Source: Pelobates cultripes
Lineage: Eukaryota > Chordata > Amphibia > Anura > Pelobatidae
Assembly (NCBI GenBank): GCA_933207985.1
Contig: OW240918.1
Location: forward strand, 108,880,077 to 108,944,076
Reading direction: 5' to 3'
DNA: 64,000 nt
Below, piece by piece: positions 1-14,229 of this stretch. How positions within the stretch are numbered: position 1 is the first letter of the stretch; each line of letters opens with the position of its first letter. The translations under genes were made by a program, and so were the position numbers. The notes beneath the pieces were generated by a model, which was given only the letters and a program-made list of their open reading frames with translations, searched no databases and was not told the DNA's origin.

Positions 1-1190
1 AATCTTGAAAACCCACCCCCTTACCCGGGTAAGGCAGGGACTCCTTTGGTCCCTAAAGACCAGGCAATTTCCCAAAATCAGGCATCGCTTGGTTCTACTA
101 TCACTAGTCAGAAAGAATATTGGATCTGTCCACGGTGCAAATGGACAAATTCGTGGGGGGAGGAAAAGTGTACAAGTTGTGGTTTCCCTAAATCCCCAGC
201 TAACATATCGGCCCTTTAACAGAAATCAGAACCTCTCTTTCCAGTAATATTATGCAGTGGGACTTCATATGGTTCCCCAGCCACCCCAGTAAGACCTATG
301 GGTTCATTAGAGGAAGAGGGTAGTCCACCAGACTTAAGGGAACCCCTAGTTGCCACACTAGACATCCCAGTGGGGCCATTAGCTCCACAATTTATTACAT
401 CCATGATACCCAACGTTGAGAGACTATACCATGAGAAGAGACAGCCAAGCTCAGGTATCCAATACTGGGAAGAATATAAGACTTGGACACCCAGTGAACA
501 CCTGGCAATAATACAGCAGCTGCCAGATGTAGAAAAGGCCCCCTTAGCTTTAGTCCAGTCTCTACCCACCATTCAAGCTACTTAACAGTGTACCTGGATG
601 GATTTAAAATAGATTATCACCCTAAAAGCTGGCCCCATTTGGGCAAAAATAATTGCTAGGTATAACGACGCCAAGAAGCAACATGCAAACAGATGAATGG
701 TTTAGAACCAAGTCTGCATCTGGAGCATGTTATTCCACTGCAATGAGAGAATGGACTAAAGTATATACAGAGGAACTAGCCCATAAATCAGGAGATATAG
801 TACAAGGGAAAGATGAAACTGTTTAAAAATTATTCACCAGACTACAGATGGCACTGGGTTATACAGATATTGAAACCACTTCCACCAGACTGCTTATTAA
901 TTGCTTCATGGATGGTCTCCACATACCCATAAGGATTGGTCTCGAAAATGCTAGACCTGAGTGGAGAAGTTTAACCTATGGTGATCTGGTAAAGGTGGCT
1001 ATGGGAGTGGAAGCCAATCTAAATACTAGAAAGAGGAGCACACCTCTAATGGCACTATCTGTCCCTAGAGCTGGCAGAGACAGAAGGCAGGTAGACTGCT
1101 GGAATTGTCATGAAAGGACACATTAAACATAACTGCAGTTGTCCTCCTAAAATTAGAAACCCCCAGGCTTCATATGATAACTCCCATGAC
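1..1190 (+). pseudogene. gag: ERV gag remnant (late domain, zinc-finger pattern, capsid, zinc knuckle)
   Basis: Gag is the retroviral structural polyprotein. In the frame starting at base 1 there is a PPPY late-domain motif (13-24), then a compact zinc-finger pattern at 121-183, then a stop at 214-216. Capsid-like sequence follows at about 298-585 and 848-1090, with the major-homology-like region near residues 20-40 of the second piece. A zinc knuckle starts with C-x2-C at 1097-1108; its expected H (1119-1121) and final C (1134-1136) lie in another frame, so a frameshift cuts the motif. There are further stops at 583-585 and around 825. The 585-848 stretch still reads as capsid-like in pieces. 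The left edge of the window truncates the gene, so matrix is not visible. Class assignment is by motif and order only. Confidence 0.8.
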
Positions 1191-1276
1191 AACCAACAAC
1201 CTCCACCACCTCCCCCACCCCAATAGGAAATTGGCAACCCAGTGTCCCTACATGCTTTATTTCATTACACAGCTGG

Positions 1277-1784
1277 ACCCTAACCCATTATCAATGTTGC
1301 ATTGCCCGGGGACCAGACAGTCTCTATTCTGCTCGACACTGGGGCAGCCATGTCCGTGTTGCAGGAAAAATATGTCTTCCCGAATGAGAAGTCTGAAGAT
1401 GTATTATCATGTGTAGGGGTGGATGGGATCCAAAGTGACATTCCTCTTACCCTCAAACTGAGACTGCAGCTCCATGACTCTACTGCCCTCGTAACCAGAC
1501 TACTTGTCAGCCCTCATGCCCCTGCTAATCTACTAGGCAGTGATATTCTGTCTGCCCTTAATGCAAATATCCAGTATACCCCCACCGGAAAAGTAACATT
1601 GTCTGTGCCTTTAGAGGAGAAACAACTGATATCCCTCTCAAATCTTCTGGCAACTCTCACTATGCCCAGTCATTTTCCAGAACCTGCCATTGACTTCTCC
1701 TCAGACACTGTATCTCTCATGCTGCAAAACATCTCACAAACAGGAAAAAAGTTGTTGAACAAATTAACATCCCCGGCAGCCTAG
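1277..1784 (+). pseudogene. pro: ERV aspartic protease
   Basis: Retroviral proteases are homodimeric aspartic proteases that cleave Gag-Pol. The catalytic DTGA is at 1335-1346, preceded by the hydrophobic strand VSILL and followed by a conserved flap region. A second hallmark, a hydrophobic L-L-G before a D, is at about 1530-1545 (PANLLGSDIL). The open frame ends at 1782-1784, about 160 codons after the Met at 1302; an in-frame upstream stretch (about 1277) probably belongs to it. The gene sits between the gag zinc knuckle and the pol remnant, the normal order. The protease core looks intact, but its expression as part of a fusion is impossible because of the upstream and downstream breaks. 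Confidence 0.8.
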
Positions 1785-1799
1785 CCCAGCTACATTCCT

Positions 1800-3003
1800 G
1801 GGTCTGGTTTCCTATTGTAGTCCTTGGCTTCGCTAAGCAGCAATCTACATGCAGCCCCTGTATGATTGCCTAGGTCACAAACCCTTTCAGTTAACCCCTG
1901 CAGTAGAGGAAGCCTTTTACACTCTTAAGTTGCTTGTCACCTCCGCTCCGGCACTGGGTCTCCCAGACCACAGATAGCCTTTCACCCCGTTTTGTACTGA
2001 ACAAGTTGGTAATGCTACAGCTGTCTTCACACAGTACTATGGTGGAAAGCTAAGACCAATAGCGTACTACTCGACCAGTTTGGACCCTGTTGCCAGGGGT
2101 GCCCCTCATGTGTTAGGGCAGTGGCGACTGTTACTACCCTCTTGGACAAGGCCACTGATATTTTCTTAGATAACCACTGACCATATACACACCGCATGAT
2201 ATCAACAGCATACTTTCACAAAAGTCAACCAAAACACATACATCCTGCAAGGCATCTAATGCCACCTAATGTTACACTGAAAATGTGTATGGTGTTAAAT
2301 CCATCTACTATGCTTCCACTGGATTTAAAAGAGGGGAGTGGATATGGTACTTGTACTTCTGATCTTTTTTGTAAATTCACTCTCACCAGATGAGTTAGCT
2401 GAAGCACCGGCACCCCATGATTGTGCAACAATAATGGCACAAGAGACAGCAGGTTTTTCACATGTAACTGATTCTCAATTATCTAATGCAGATTTTCAGT
2501 TTTTTGTAGATGGTTCCAGATATGCTGATAAGAAGGGAAATTTCCACACTGGATATGCTGTAGTCTCTGCACATAAGGTAATAAAAGCTGAACCACTCCC
2601 TCCTCACTGCTCTGCACAGGAGGCTGAGCTGAAGGCACTCATAAAATGTGGAAACAGCTAATATTTATACAGACTCTCTCTATGCCTTCGATATAGCCCA
2701 TGATTTTGGTCCTATATGGCGGGCCGGTGATTTTCTCACCTCAGCAGGAACTCCAATCAAGAACTCAAGAGTGCACTTATGGACGCTATCCTGCTACCCT
2801 CTCAAGTAGGTATCATCAAGGTGGCAGCTCACATGAAGATCACAGATGAAATTACAAAAGGAAATCACAAAGCAGATGAAGCTGCCAAGCAAGCAGCAAT
2901 CCAAGTGCATCCCTCTACAAATAATACTTTCCTGCAGTTTGTCCTTACAGATGATGCCCTTGACTACAATATACTGCTGAGCTTACAAAGACAGGCAAGC
3001 TAG
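1800..3003 (+). pseudogene. pol: ERV pol remnant: RT thumb/connection and RNase H, RT palm missing
   Basis: After the protease the sequence goes almost directly to RT thumb/connection-like sequence (about 1815-2170, containing KPFQLTPAVEEAF and APALGLPDH). The RT fingers and palm with the catalytic YxDD box are not found, so an internal deletion of roughly 200 codons or more lies near 1790-1830. RNase H follows: FFVDGSRYAD at about 2502-2531 carries the first catalytic Asp, and an AQEAELKAL stretch near 2617-2643 carries the Glu. A frameshift at about 2655 moves to the next frame, where YTDSLYA holds the next Asp. The last part, 2779-3003, includes the NHKADEAAKQA helix with the final Asp. 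Several stops separate the pieces. RNase H would degrade the RNA strand during reverse transcription, but this copy cannot encode RT. Confidence 0.8.
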
Positions 3004-3099
3004 GAAGAACATGACCTCTGGAGGAAACTAGATGCAGAACCTGATGATGACAGAATGTGGAGGAAAGGTAAAATACTGTGTCTGCCATGAGTGTTGTAT

Positions 3100-4020
3100 C
3101 CCATGATGGCTCAGATGGCCCATGGACCTATCCCATGCACATGAACAGCATAGTAAACACCCATTGGGTAGCACCTGGATTTACTGTTGTAGCAGCTAAA
3201 CACACCCAAGCTTGCATGATTTAAGCTAGAAACAATCCACAACAGGCTGTCAAAACACCAAGTAAGCACACACCAAGGCCACTTTACTCGTGTCAGTGAC
3301 TGCAGATAGACTAAATTCAACTGCCTAAGGTAGGAGTGTATGAATATGTGTTGGTGTGCATTGATCTGTTTTCAGGTTGGCCTGAGGCCTACCCAGTGTC
3401 GAAAGCCAAAGTGACGGTCACAGCAAGTAAACTTCTGAAGGAACTGGTATGTAGATATGGGGTACCTGAAGTGATTAAAAGTGACAGAGGTAGCCATTTA
3501 ACTGGGGAAATAATGCAAGAAATTATGAAAGTTTTAGGGATCAGCAAGGTCTTCCACACCCCTTATCACACCCAGAGTAGTGAGAAAGTAGAAATGGCAC
3601 CTTAAAGGACAAGATTGCAAAAGCCATGCAAGATACAGGGAAGCCCTGGACTGAATGCCTTCCCCTAGCACTCTTTTCTATGAGATTCGCCCCCAATTCC
3701 AGACATGGCCTATCCCCTTTTGAGATCCTGTTTGGATGTGCCCCAAAGACAGGCCTCTACTTTTGCCCAAATGCAGCATGGTAGTATGACTGCCTATGTA
3801 CAGGCCCTACACCAAGGAATAGGCAGGGTGCATAAACAAGTCTTTTATTCCATTCCAGATCCAGACTCTGATTCTGCAACTCACAAACTGCAGCCTGGGG
3901 ATTGGGTGGTGATAAAGAGGCATGTGAGGAAAGACTTGAACCGAGCTTTGACGGTTTATTTCAAGTGCTCCTGACTACAGCTACCTCAGTGATATTGGAA
4001 GGCAAACCAACGTAGGTACA
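3100..4020 (+). pseudogene. int: ERV integrase remnant
   Basis: Integrase inserts retroviral DNA into the host genome. The catalytic core is well preserved at 3336-3605: first Asp in CIDLFSGW (codon 3363-3365), second in SDRG (codon 3483-3485) and Glu at 3591-3593. Exactly 35 residues separate the second Asp and the Glu, matching the family D,D(35)E spacing. Upstream (about 3110-3330) a degraded N-terminal zinc-binding region is recognisable. The core is broken by a stop at 3603-3605. The remainder of the core continues in another frame to about 3770, and the C-terminal domain with LQPGDWVVIKRH lies at about 3888-3925 in a further frame. The gene sits directly before env. Confidence 0.85.
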
Positions 4021-4063
4021 CGCCAGCCATTGTAAACTCGTTACACCAACAAATCAACCATCA

Positions 4064-5500
4064 TGAAGCTATTTATATCCTATACCATTTTCAATTATAT
4101 CACATTGTGTTGCCTCTCTGAAGCCTGAAAATAATAATGCATGGCAGGGTAACATATGGTTACAAATAGCAAGAGCTTTTAATCTAACTTCCTTTTGCCT
4201 CAACCCACTACAGAATGCTATAGAATCATGTCTAGTGTCCGTACCCACACCTGTCCCCGTGCTTACAGATTATTGGTTTAAAAACTCAGATGGAATAGCC
4301 CTTAACTCCCTAGACACCCGGGAAACCACCACTCATAACATGCAGCCAGATTTTAAATATACCCCAGAGTGGGAGATATACTTATATGTTTTGAAACCAT
4401 TAAAAGGTACCCCCCCCCCCCACTCACTCATCGTACACTCAATGTGACTATTTCAGAAATATGTTAGTATTTCACCTGTGACTGCCGACCACTATTGACA
4501 AAACAACAAGGTAAGTCCCTATCATATGATTTTTGCCCACCCAAAAGGAATAGCACAAATTGTAAAAATTTTATTAGCAATATGATCTGTGATATTACTA
4601 AGTATTGTAAAAATTATAACAATACATTGTATAAAAAATATAGTTCACCCAAACATAATGTTACACGTAAAGGCCTGCACCTAACATACAGCTACCGCAA
4701 AAATATGCAGCTTCCTCCAGGATGGGTTTTCTCATGCGGGAATATTACCTATGGTAATATAACAGGTGGCCCCTGCACCCTCGCACGTCTAACCATGACT
4801 ATGTTTTCTAAATCTAACGTGGCTTTTAAAACCACCAATTTAAGCGGGCCTAACCGGAGCAGGAGAGATGTAAAAGATACTCTTACCCCTGACTGTGACT
4901 CCAGCGTCAGATTATTGTCCCAAGCTGAATATATATCCCTGGCCATATCTTTAGTGGGCGTTCCAGGCCTAGCAACCTCTAATGCGAGATCAATTAATAC
5001 TGTAGCCTGTTCCCTTGCAAAGGGTTTAAGTGTCACATCCCAGGCCCTAGAAGAGCTACGTTTGGACACCCAGGCAAATAAGAAGGTAATCCTTGGGAAT
5101 AGAGCAGCAATTGACTTCTTACTATTGAAACATGGCTGTGAAACTATTGAAGATATGTGCTGTTTTAACCTATCTGACCATGGCACTGTGATCCATACAC
5201 ATATACAAGATTTACATGACTTAGTACAGGATATCAAACAGGATACTGGATTCTTTGTGGATTGGGATTGAACATTTGAGCTAGAAACATGGTTGACGTA
5301 CCTTAACTTCCTTACAGCTCCGACTTCAGAAGGTTTTTACGATGATACAATGCTTAACAAATGAAGAAACTCTCCTCAGCTTATGCTGGTGGTCTCTCAG
5401 TCCAAGGGAACTGTGGTGAAGAAATAATGAAAGTCCCACAGGCTTTGGCTAGCAGGCCTGGAAATACCTTGAAAATATGGGTGACCCTTGGATCAAAAGA
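4064..5500 (+). pseudogene. env: ERV envelope remnant (SU and TM)
   Basis: Env is the retroviral surface glycoprotein. A short ATG frame at 4064-4129 encodes a hydrophobic signal-peptide-like stretch. SU remnants follow at 4150-4445 and 4495-4850; the latter has several N-x-S/T sequons. An RSRR furin-type cleavage site is at 4855-4866. The TM part contains a heptad-like region and a CX6CC motif (cysteines at 5137, 5158 and 5161), the hallmark of gamma-type TM subunits. The 258-codon frame 4495-5271 crosses the SU/TM boundary without a stop. After 5271 the frame is lost, and no clear membrane anchor can be followed, although degraded sequence continues up to the polypurine tract. A C-run at 4408-4419 next to a frame change may mark an indel. 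Confidence 0.8.
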
Positions 5501-5506
5501 GGGGAA
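5495..5506 (+). promoter_or_regulatory. Polypurine tract before 3' LTR
   Basis: An uninterrupted purine run (AAAAGAGGGGAA) sits directly before a TG dinucleotide. Position and composition match a retroviral polypurine tract, the primer site for plus-strand DNA synthesis. Confidence 0.75.
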
Positions 5507-5889
5507 TGTGAAAGAATATCCCTTGATTCCAAGGTTCAAGCTTATAGGTGTCATATTAGATAGTCTATATTATAATTGGCTAACTTGGACTCATGAAATG
5601 CTTGATGCTCAAAACGACACTTAAGACTTCTCTTTCCCGGACCTTATCTGTTATTTGTACATGACGTTCATCCCTATGTCTTATCTGTACTCCTTTCCTG
5701 TTATTTCACTCCCTTCCTACTACTGTTTTATGAGTATTTGCATGTAAGGTCTTACTTTTAATATATAAAAGCACAAACTGTTCAAATAAATGTCAGAGGC
5801 TTATTTTGATAACCAACACACATGTCTGGTGTCTGATTCATGCTTCTCCAAGTGCACTTGATACAATTTGGGTTCCCATAAATATAACA
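5507..5889 (+). repeat. 3' LTR of the ERV
   Basis: The LTR starts with TG right after the polypurine tract. A TATA-like box (TATAAAA) is at 5764-5770 and an AATAAA signal at 5785-5790, so the promoter and polyadenylation signal lie very close together. The right end is inferred: an ACA at 5887-5889 fits, but an earlier CA is possible because the 5' LTR is not in the window for comparison. Confidence 0.65.
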
Positions 5890-7206
5890 AGGATCAATAT
5901 TTAATCTCTGTCATAAACTGTTATATTGAAGTAAATTATACTTAGCTTTATGTTGAGCTTCAGCTAATCTTGGCTTTTATAAAGCTAAAATTGTTGGCAT
6001 CAAGAGGGTCCCGGTTTCCTCGCATGCTCCGCTTCCACTCTAATCATCCTATAATATTAATCTCTCTGCACTTCCCGGCCGTTCCACTTTCTGATACTTT
6101 CAGCAGATCTTCATGCTTTAAGGTGTATCCTTCACCAGTTCTCTGTTACGTAAACTGTCTCTCCTGTCTCCCCATTAATGTCGCTACCCCCTGTTCGATG
6201 TTTGTAGTGTGTTTAGCATTCTCGGCGTTACCATGAGGAAAATAGCCACATCCCGTCTAGTCTGCTATGACTTCCCCCAGCGCCTCAGCCCATGCATGCA
6301 ATGTCCGCATGTCCAATGCTTGTTTCATATTCATTTATTGTTATATATCACTGAGAGCTTTTTATGTATTTTATATCATATACATTGTTTCATTTTCATC
6401 ATATTACAGTGTTACAAAAAAAAAAGAAATATAGACTTAACCAACATTTTATGATCGTGTCAACATAAGGCTAATTCGTGTATAATGGAATCTAAACATT
6501 TGCTGATAAACAATCTAATAAAAAACTGTTTGAAATAACATATATAACATAATAAATCAAATGATTAATAATATAATGCGAAAACTTCAAATATGGGAAC
6601 AAATGTTCTAAGACTTACATGTTATGCATCGTTCAGCTGCAACAATTCTTCACATTCGAGAAAGTGTATAATCACAGTGACAAAGACCTAGAAGGTATAA
6701 ATTGCTGACATCTTTCAAATTTAAACTTTATCCTGACTGACTTCTTGGTTTTCAGTCAATAACTGTGCAGGTAGAATTAAATTCATGGTCAGTGGTTAAG
6801 AGATGACATCCTTCTGTCTGCTTTAAATTAGCTTCATCGATAAAAGTAAAAATAGATTTCCCATACAAGCTATACATGTTTGAACATCTTTAAAGGTCTT
6901 TTGCACAAGCTGAATTCAGGTTGAAGCATTACAATTTGATATTGTTGAAATGGTTTTATTGTCTCATCAAGAATACTTCATTTTGTTTTACAGAAAATTG
7001 AGTGTTATCTCCTTTCTTGAAGCTTTTTACTAATGTTTGTATGTCTTTGCAAGGTGACCTCTAAATATGTAAATCTGCACTTCTGGCGTAACAACACTAG
7101 TAAAGTCACATCCCTAGATAAATGTCAATAAGAAAATAGATGTAAAAAAACAGATACAATTTGTCTCTTCTAATACCTTTTTCTATTGGACTAACTGAAT
7201 TTTTTA
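5890..7206. other. AT-rich DNA without recognised features
   Basis: Short open frames at 5970-6454 have no recognisable domain and lie in low-complexity or pyrimidine-rich sequence. I see no repeat ends, palindromes or RNA genes here. Confidence 0.5.
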
Positions 7207-7214
7207 TTGACAAG

Positions 7215-7424
7215 TAGTGATGTCCCGAATGGTTCGCCGAACCCTCCCACCTCCTGGACAGCATCCATTTTGAAGCTGCATTCTTAGTAAGCTGTCCAGG
7301 AGGTGGGAGGGTCTGGGAGGGAGGGTCTGCTGCTGATTGGCTGGAATGTGTCTGCTGACTGTGACGTACAGGGTCAAAGTTTACTCAATGATGAGTCCGC
7401 GGCGAACCGTTCGGGACATCACTA
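7215..7424. mobile_element. Non-autonomous hAT MITE, 210 bp, 8-bp TSD
   Basis: Terminal inverted repeats begin TAGTGATGTCCCGAA and end with its complement TTCGGGACATCACTA. Flanks are identical 8-bp direct repeats, TTGACAAG, at 7207-7214 and 7425-7432. TIR plus an 8-bp target duplication is diagnostic for hAT transposition. The interior is the reverse complement of sequence in the element at 63,287, so both belong to one family. There is no coding capacity, so it must have been mobilised in trans. Confidence 0.93.
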
Positions 7425-7432
7425 TTGACAAG

Positions 7433-8079
7433 CTTTCGGGAGAACCTCCCTTAGTCAAGTCTAAAGCATTTCTGAGCAAGACGACACATAGAATTGAAAG
7501 TTGAGTTGTAATACATGGGTTAAAGTGACATTAGTGCAGATAAGACACAGGTTTTATAGAAAATAGGCATCATTCTCGCAGAGTTCGTAAATATCTTGTG
7601 TGAAGAGAGAAAAAAATCAAGCAAACAGTGCAGAAGATGGTGCTAGAAGGAGAGAGTAAAAAACAAAATAATTACTTATATTAAGAATGTATGAATTCCC
7701 ATCCAAGAGTTACAGGATATGCATGAAGGCCTGTATCCAGCATACACCTACACACATAGAGTATATGTACAAGTATAAACAAGTACATACACAATATAAA
7801 TACAACCAAATGCCCAAATATATGTACATGCACACCTACACATACATCCTCACACAAGTACCAATACATGTACCTACACATATACAAATGTGCCTACACA
7901 TACATAGACCCATATATATGTATATGCATACACATGAACACATATACATATAGATACAGACAAACACATATGCATACATGGTCCTTCATTGAGTGGCCAG
8001 GCTGGGCAAAATTGTGTCCCATAGGAGTGCAGTGGGATTCTTCTTTGTAATGTAAACACAGACTCAAAGGAATCCATGT
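7433..8079. other. No gene; degenerate (ACAYAT)-rich stretch
   Basis: Bases 7735-7975 are a degenerate purine-pyrimidine array rich in ACACATA/TACACA. The overlapping open frames on both strands are by-products of this composition. The rest has no recognised feature. Confidence 0.6.
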
Positions 8080-8350
8080 TTAACCCCTTAAGGATGGCGG
8101 GCATGCTATGCCATCCTTGGGGACCCGGTTCTAAACGGCATAGCACGTCCCCACCGTCTTATTCACTTACCCGGTCGCTGGCGATCCCACACCGGCAATC
8201 TCACTTGGGGGACTCACCTGGCATCCTAGGGAGTCCCCTGATCCTGTTCCGGCCATTGCAAGAACCTCACGATCACATGGACGACATAGCCGTCCACAGC
8301 AGTGCCAGCAGGGGAGAGTGGCTGTAATGACAGGTACCCCCCCTGCTGCC
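8080..8350. repeat. Interspersed repeat, family A (TTAACCCCTTAAGG end)
   Basis: Starts with TTAACCCCTTAAGG at 8080 followed by a short imperfect palindrome GGCGGGCATGCTATGCC. The same sequence occurs in opposite orientation at 22,790-23,036 and 24,512-24,758 (ending CTTAAGGGG). The right end merges into an AT microsatellite. The TTAA start suggests a TTAA-specific DNA transposon derivative, but I could not identify a matching right terminus. Confidence 0.65.
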
Positions 8351-8490
8351 TGAAATATATATATATTTTAAATATTAATATATATTTATATGTATATATT
8401 GATATCAAAATACACGTAGAATGATATGATTATATATATATATAATTATATATATATTTATATATAATATAAAATAAATAAATATGTAAA
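8351..8490. repeat. AT microsatellite
   Basis: Nearly pure A/T with repeated ATATAT and TATTTATA units. Confidence 0.85.
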
Positions 8491-8499
8491 TATGTTTAA

Positions 8500-9210
8500 A
8501 AAAATCAGACGAAGCCTGTGGAGACGTGGGAAATGCGTCACACGTACGTCATTAGAGGGGCGGACCCGGAAGCAGTCCACGTGATCGGACCGAAATCAGG
8601 AAGTGATTCGTATTCTTTGCTGTTTTACACGCTTTTATGTGGGTGGCTCTGCGAGTTTATACCCACCACATCCCAAGTAAGGGTTTTAACTTTTGTTACT
8701 AAATAAATTGCTTGTGATGTTATTCAATTGGAGGTCCTGCCCTTCTTTTCCATACAGTATTATTGAGCTGCCAGTGGATACATCATTTGGAACGATCTTC
8801 AGTGTGGGGATACCCCCTCTCCAAAGGAGCTTTGCAAACCCAGAGCCAGGGGAGATAGGGCTCTGGGACATGTGAGTTTTTTCCCTCATACCTCCCCAAT
8901 TTTTTTATTTTATGTTTATCCAGATTGTCTGCACTATCATTTGCTCTCCTTTATATTTACAGATTAATTTAGCGCACTTTTCTTGGTAATTAATGTTAAA
9001 ACATAATATTAAAAAAATAATAATAAATAAAATAAATATATATATATGTATATATATTTGTGTAATTTCCTTCTAACTGTATTTTAAAATTAATATATAT
9101 AGATATCAAAATACACGTTGAACGAAATAATATATATATCTATATACATAAGTATATACGTATATATATCTATATATACCTATATATAAATAAAAATAAT
9201 TTTAAAAAAT
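8500..9210. other. Unassigned repeat-like DNA and AT-rich stretch
   Basis: Bases 8507-8890 contain CpG-containing sequence (GACGAAGCC, GAGACGTG) of a type that resembles untranslated ends of frog transposons, but I cannot assign it to a family. Bases 8990-9210 are A/T-rich with TATATA runs. Open frames here show no domains. Confidence 0.35.
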
Positions 9211-12742
<3,532 letters not shown>

Positions 12743-13197
12743 ATGTTCGCGAACCGGGCGAACCGCCATAGACTTCAGTGGCTGCTCACTGTAAAAAAAA
12801 CAAACAACAAAAAAAAACCTATTCCCCCACCCCTGTGCGACGGATGGGGGCCATAAATTACAATGGGGGGGAGGACCTACTGTCCTCCCCCCTGGCCCCC
12901 AACCCTGGGCGGCGGGTGGGGGCCATAAAGATAATGAGGGAGGGGGACCTACTGCCCTCCCCCCGGCAAAATAAACCTCCTACCTACCACCCTCACCCTA
13001 AAGATAATGAGGGGGGGACCTTTAACTAAGTACCTTTTTTTCTTTCTTCTAAATCTTCTTTTTTCAGCCCCAAAAAAGGACAAATAAAAAAACATAATAA
13101 CCGACGCAATTAAAAAAAAATAAATAAAAAAAAAACGAGCGCAAAAAAAATAATCCATCTTCACCCGGCTAGGGCTCCGCGCAGACTGAGCTCTGCG
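12743..13197. repeat. G/C-rich repeat DNA with three imperfect ~75-bp units
   Basis: Starts with GTTCGCGAACCGGGCGAACCG, similar in style to the hAT family at 63,287. Between about 12,828 and 13,024 a unit with GGGGGCCATAAA ... GGGGACCTACTG repeats about three times (imperfectly). An A-rich segment follows (13,030-13,160). No coding capacity. Confidence 0.55.
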
Positions 13198-13535
13198 GGG
13201 GGGGAAGGCTTATAAAGCCTTGCCCCGCCCTGCAATTAGGCTCAGAGCACTCTGATTGGTGGGTTTAAGCCATCCAATCAGAGTGCTTTGACAGGTAAAT
13301 GAAGAGACTGACAGGTTAGTCTCTACATTTACCTGTCACAGCACTCTGATTGGTTGGTTTGAAATCCACCAATCAGAGTGCTCTGTGTCATTTTACACAG
13401 CGTGGGAAAGTTCTTTGGAATTTTCCCACGCTGTGTAATTTGACTCATAACAACACTCTGATTGGTGGATTGAAAGTAACCAATCAGAGAGTTATGAGTC
13501 AAATTACACAGCGTGGGAAAATTCCAAAGAACTTT
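13198..13535. repeat. Chain of adjacent palindromes
   Basis: At least five hairpin-forming inverted repeats follow one another almost without gaps: arms 13,243-13,259/13,274-13,290; 13,290-13,309/13,318-13,337; 13,337-13,354/13,368-13,387; 13,390-13,413/13,418-13,441; 13,440-13,466/13,479-13,502. A smaller one is at 13,201-13,226. The core ACTCTGATTGG / CCAATCAGAGT recurs in three of them. The right arm of the fourth is repeated at 13,501-13,532 so that the fourth arm, the fifth hairpin and this copy also form one larger palindrome (about 13,411-13,532). Probably part of a non-autonomous DNA transposon. Confidence 0.85.
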
Positions 13536-13630
13536 ATATATGTTTATATATTCCATTACGTGGGATTGCACCAAGGCATTAAGAAATTCATTTTGAATTG
13601 GAGATAGGGTGAGTGCCAAGCTACCTGTTT

Positions 13631-13632
13631 TT

Positions 13633-13686
<54 letters not shown>
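13631..13686. repeat. (TA)n(GA)n microsatellite
   Basis: Uninterrupted TA run followed by an uninterrupted GA run. Confidence 0.95.
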
Positions 13687-13688
<2 letters not shown>

Positions 13689-14229
13689 ATCCCTTGTGAC
13701 CCGCATTCGAAAGCTCCCTGCCTTGTCAGTGCTTCGGTGCAACCTCTGGCCTTTGTATAAGATACCTTGATGGAGAGCACTCACAGGACTCGATATGATG
13801 ATAAGGTGCCTTTCTTTTAGTATGGATGGGAGGTGGGCATGAGAAGGGGACTGGGATATTTATCCAGCACAGATTTGTTTACTCAAACATCCCAATATCA
13901 TTAAATACCATATGAATGTTGACGTTTCAGAGAGCCAGTGGGGGAGAAGGAAGATCGTAAAGATGAAGTGAAGCTAAATAGTAACAATCGAGCACATATA
14001 CATAATACATACTGATGATACATTTGTATCTAGCAAAAACGATTCACTCACTGAAAGTTACTGTAGATAGGCACATAGATACTTAAAAGGACACCTTCTG
14101 ATCCTCTATGCACAACATATTGTATATACACTTCCTGAGGGGGATGTACTGCATAAAAAAGTATGTACATTTTTTTTATTTTTTTTATTCTTTTTATTCA
14201 TGAAAAAATAATAAATATATACAATAAGT

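Larger units (their letters stand above)
1..5889 (+). mobile_element. Endogenous retrovirus, class I (gamma/epsilon-like), 5' end outside window
   Basis: The order gag, protease, RNase H, integrase, env, polypurine tract, LTR is seen on one strand. All coding parts carry stops or frameshifts, so this is an old, non-functional provirus. The assignment to the gamma/epsilon group is inferred from a gag PPPY motif, a single zinc knuckle, the LPGDQ/DTGA-type protease, the integrase C-terminal domain and an env with a CX6CC motif. The 5' LTR, primer-binding site and gag start are to the left of base 1. The end coordinate depends on where the 3' LTR stops and is approximate. Confidence 0.9.
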
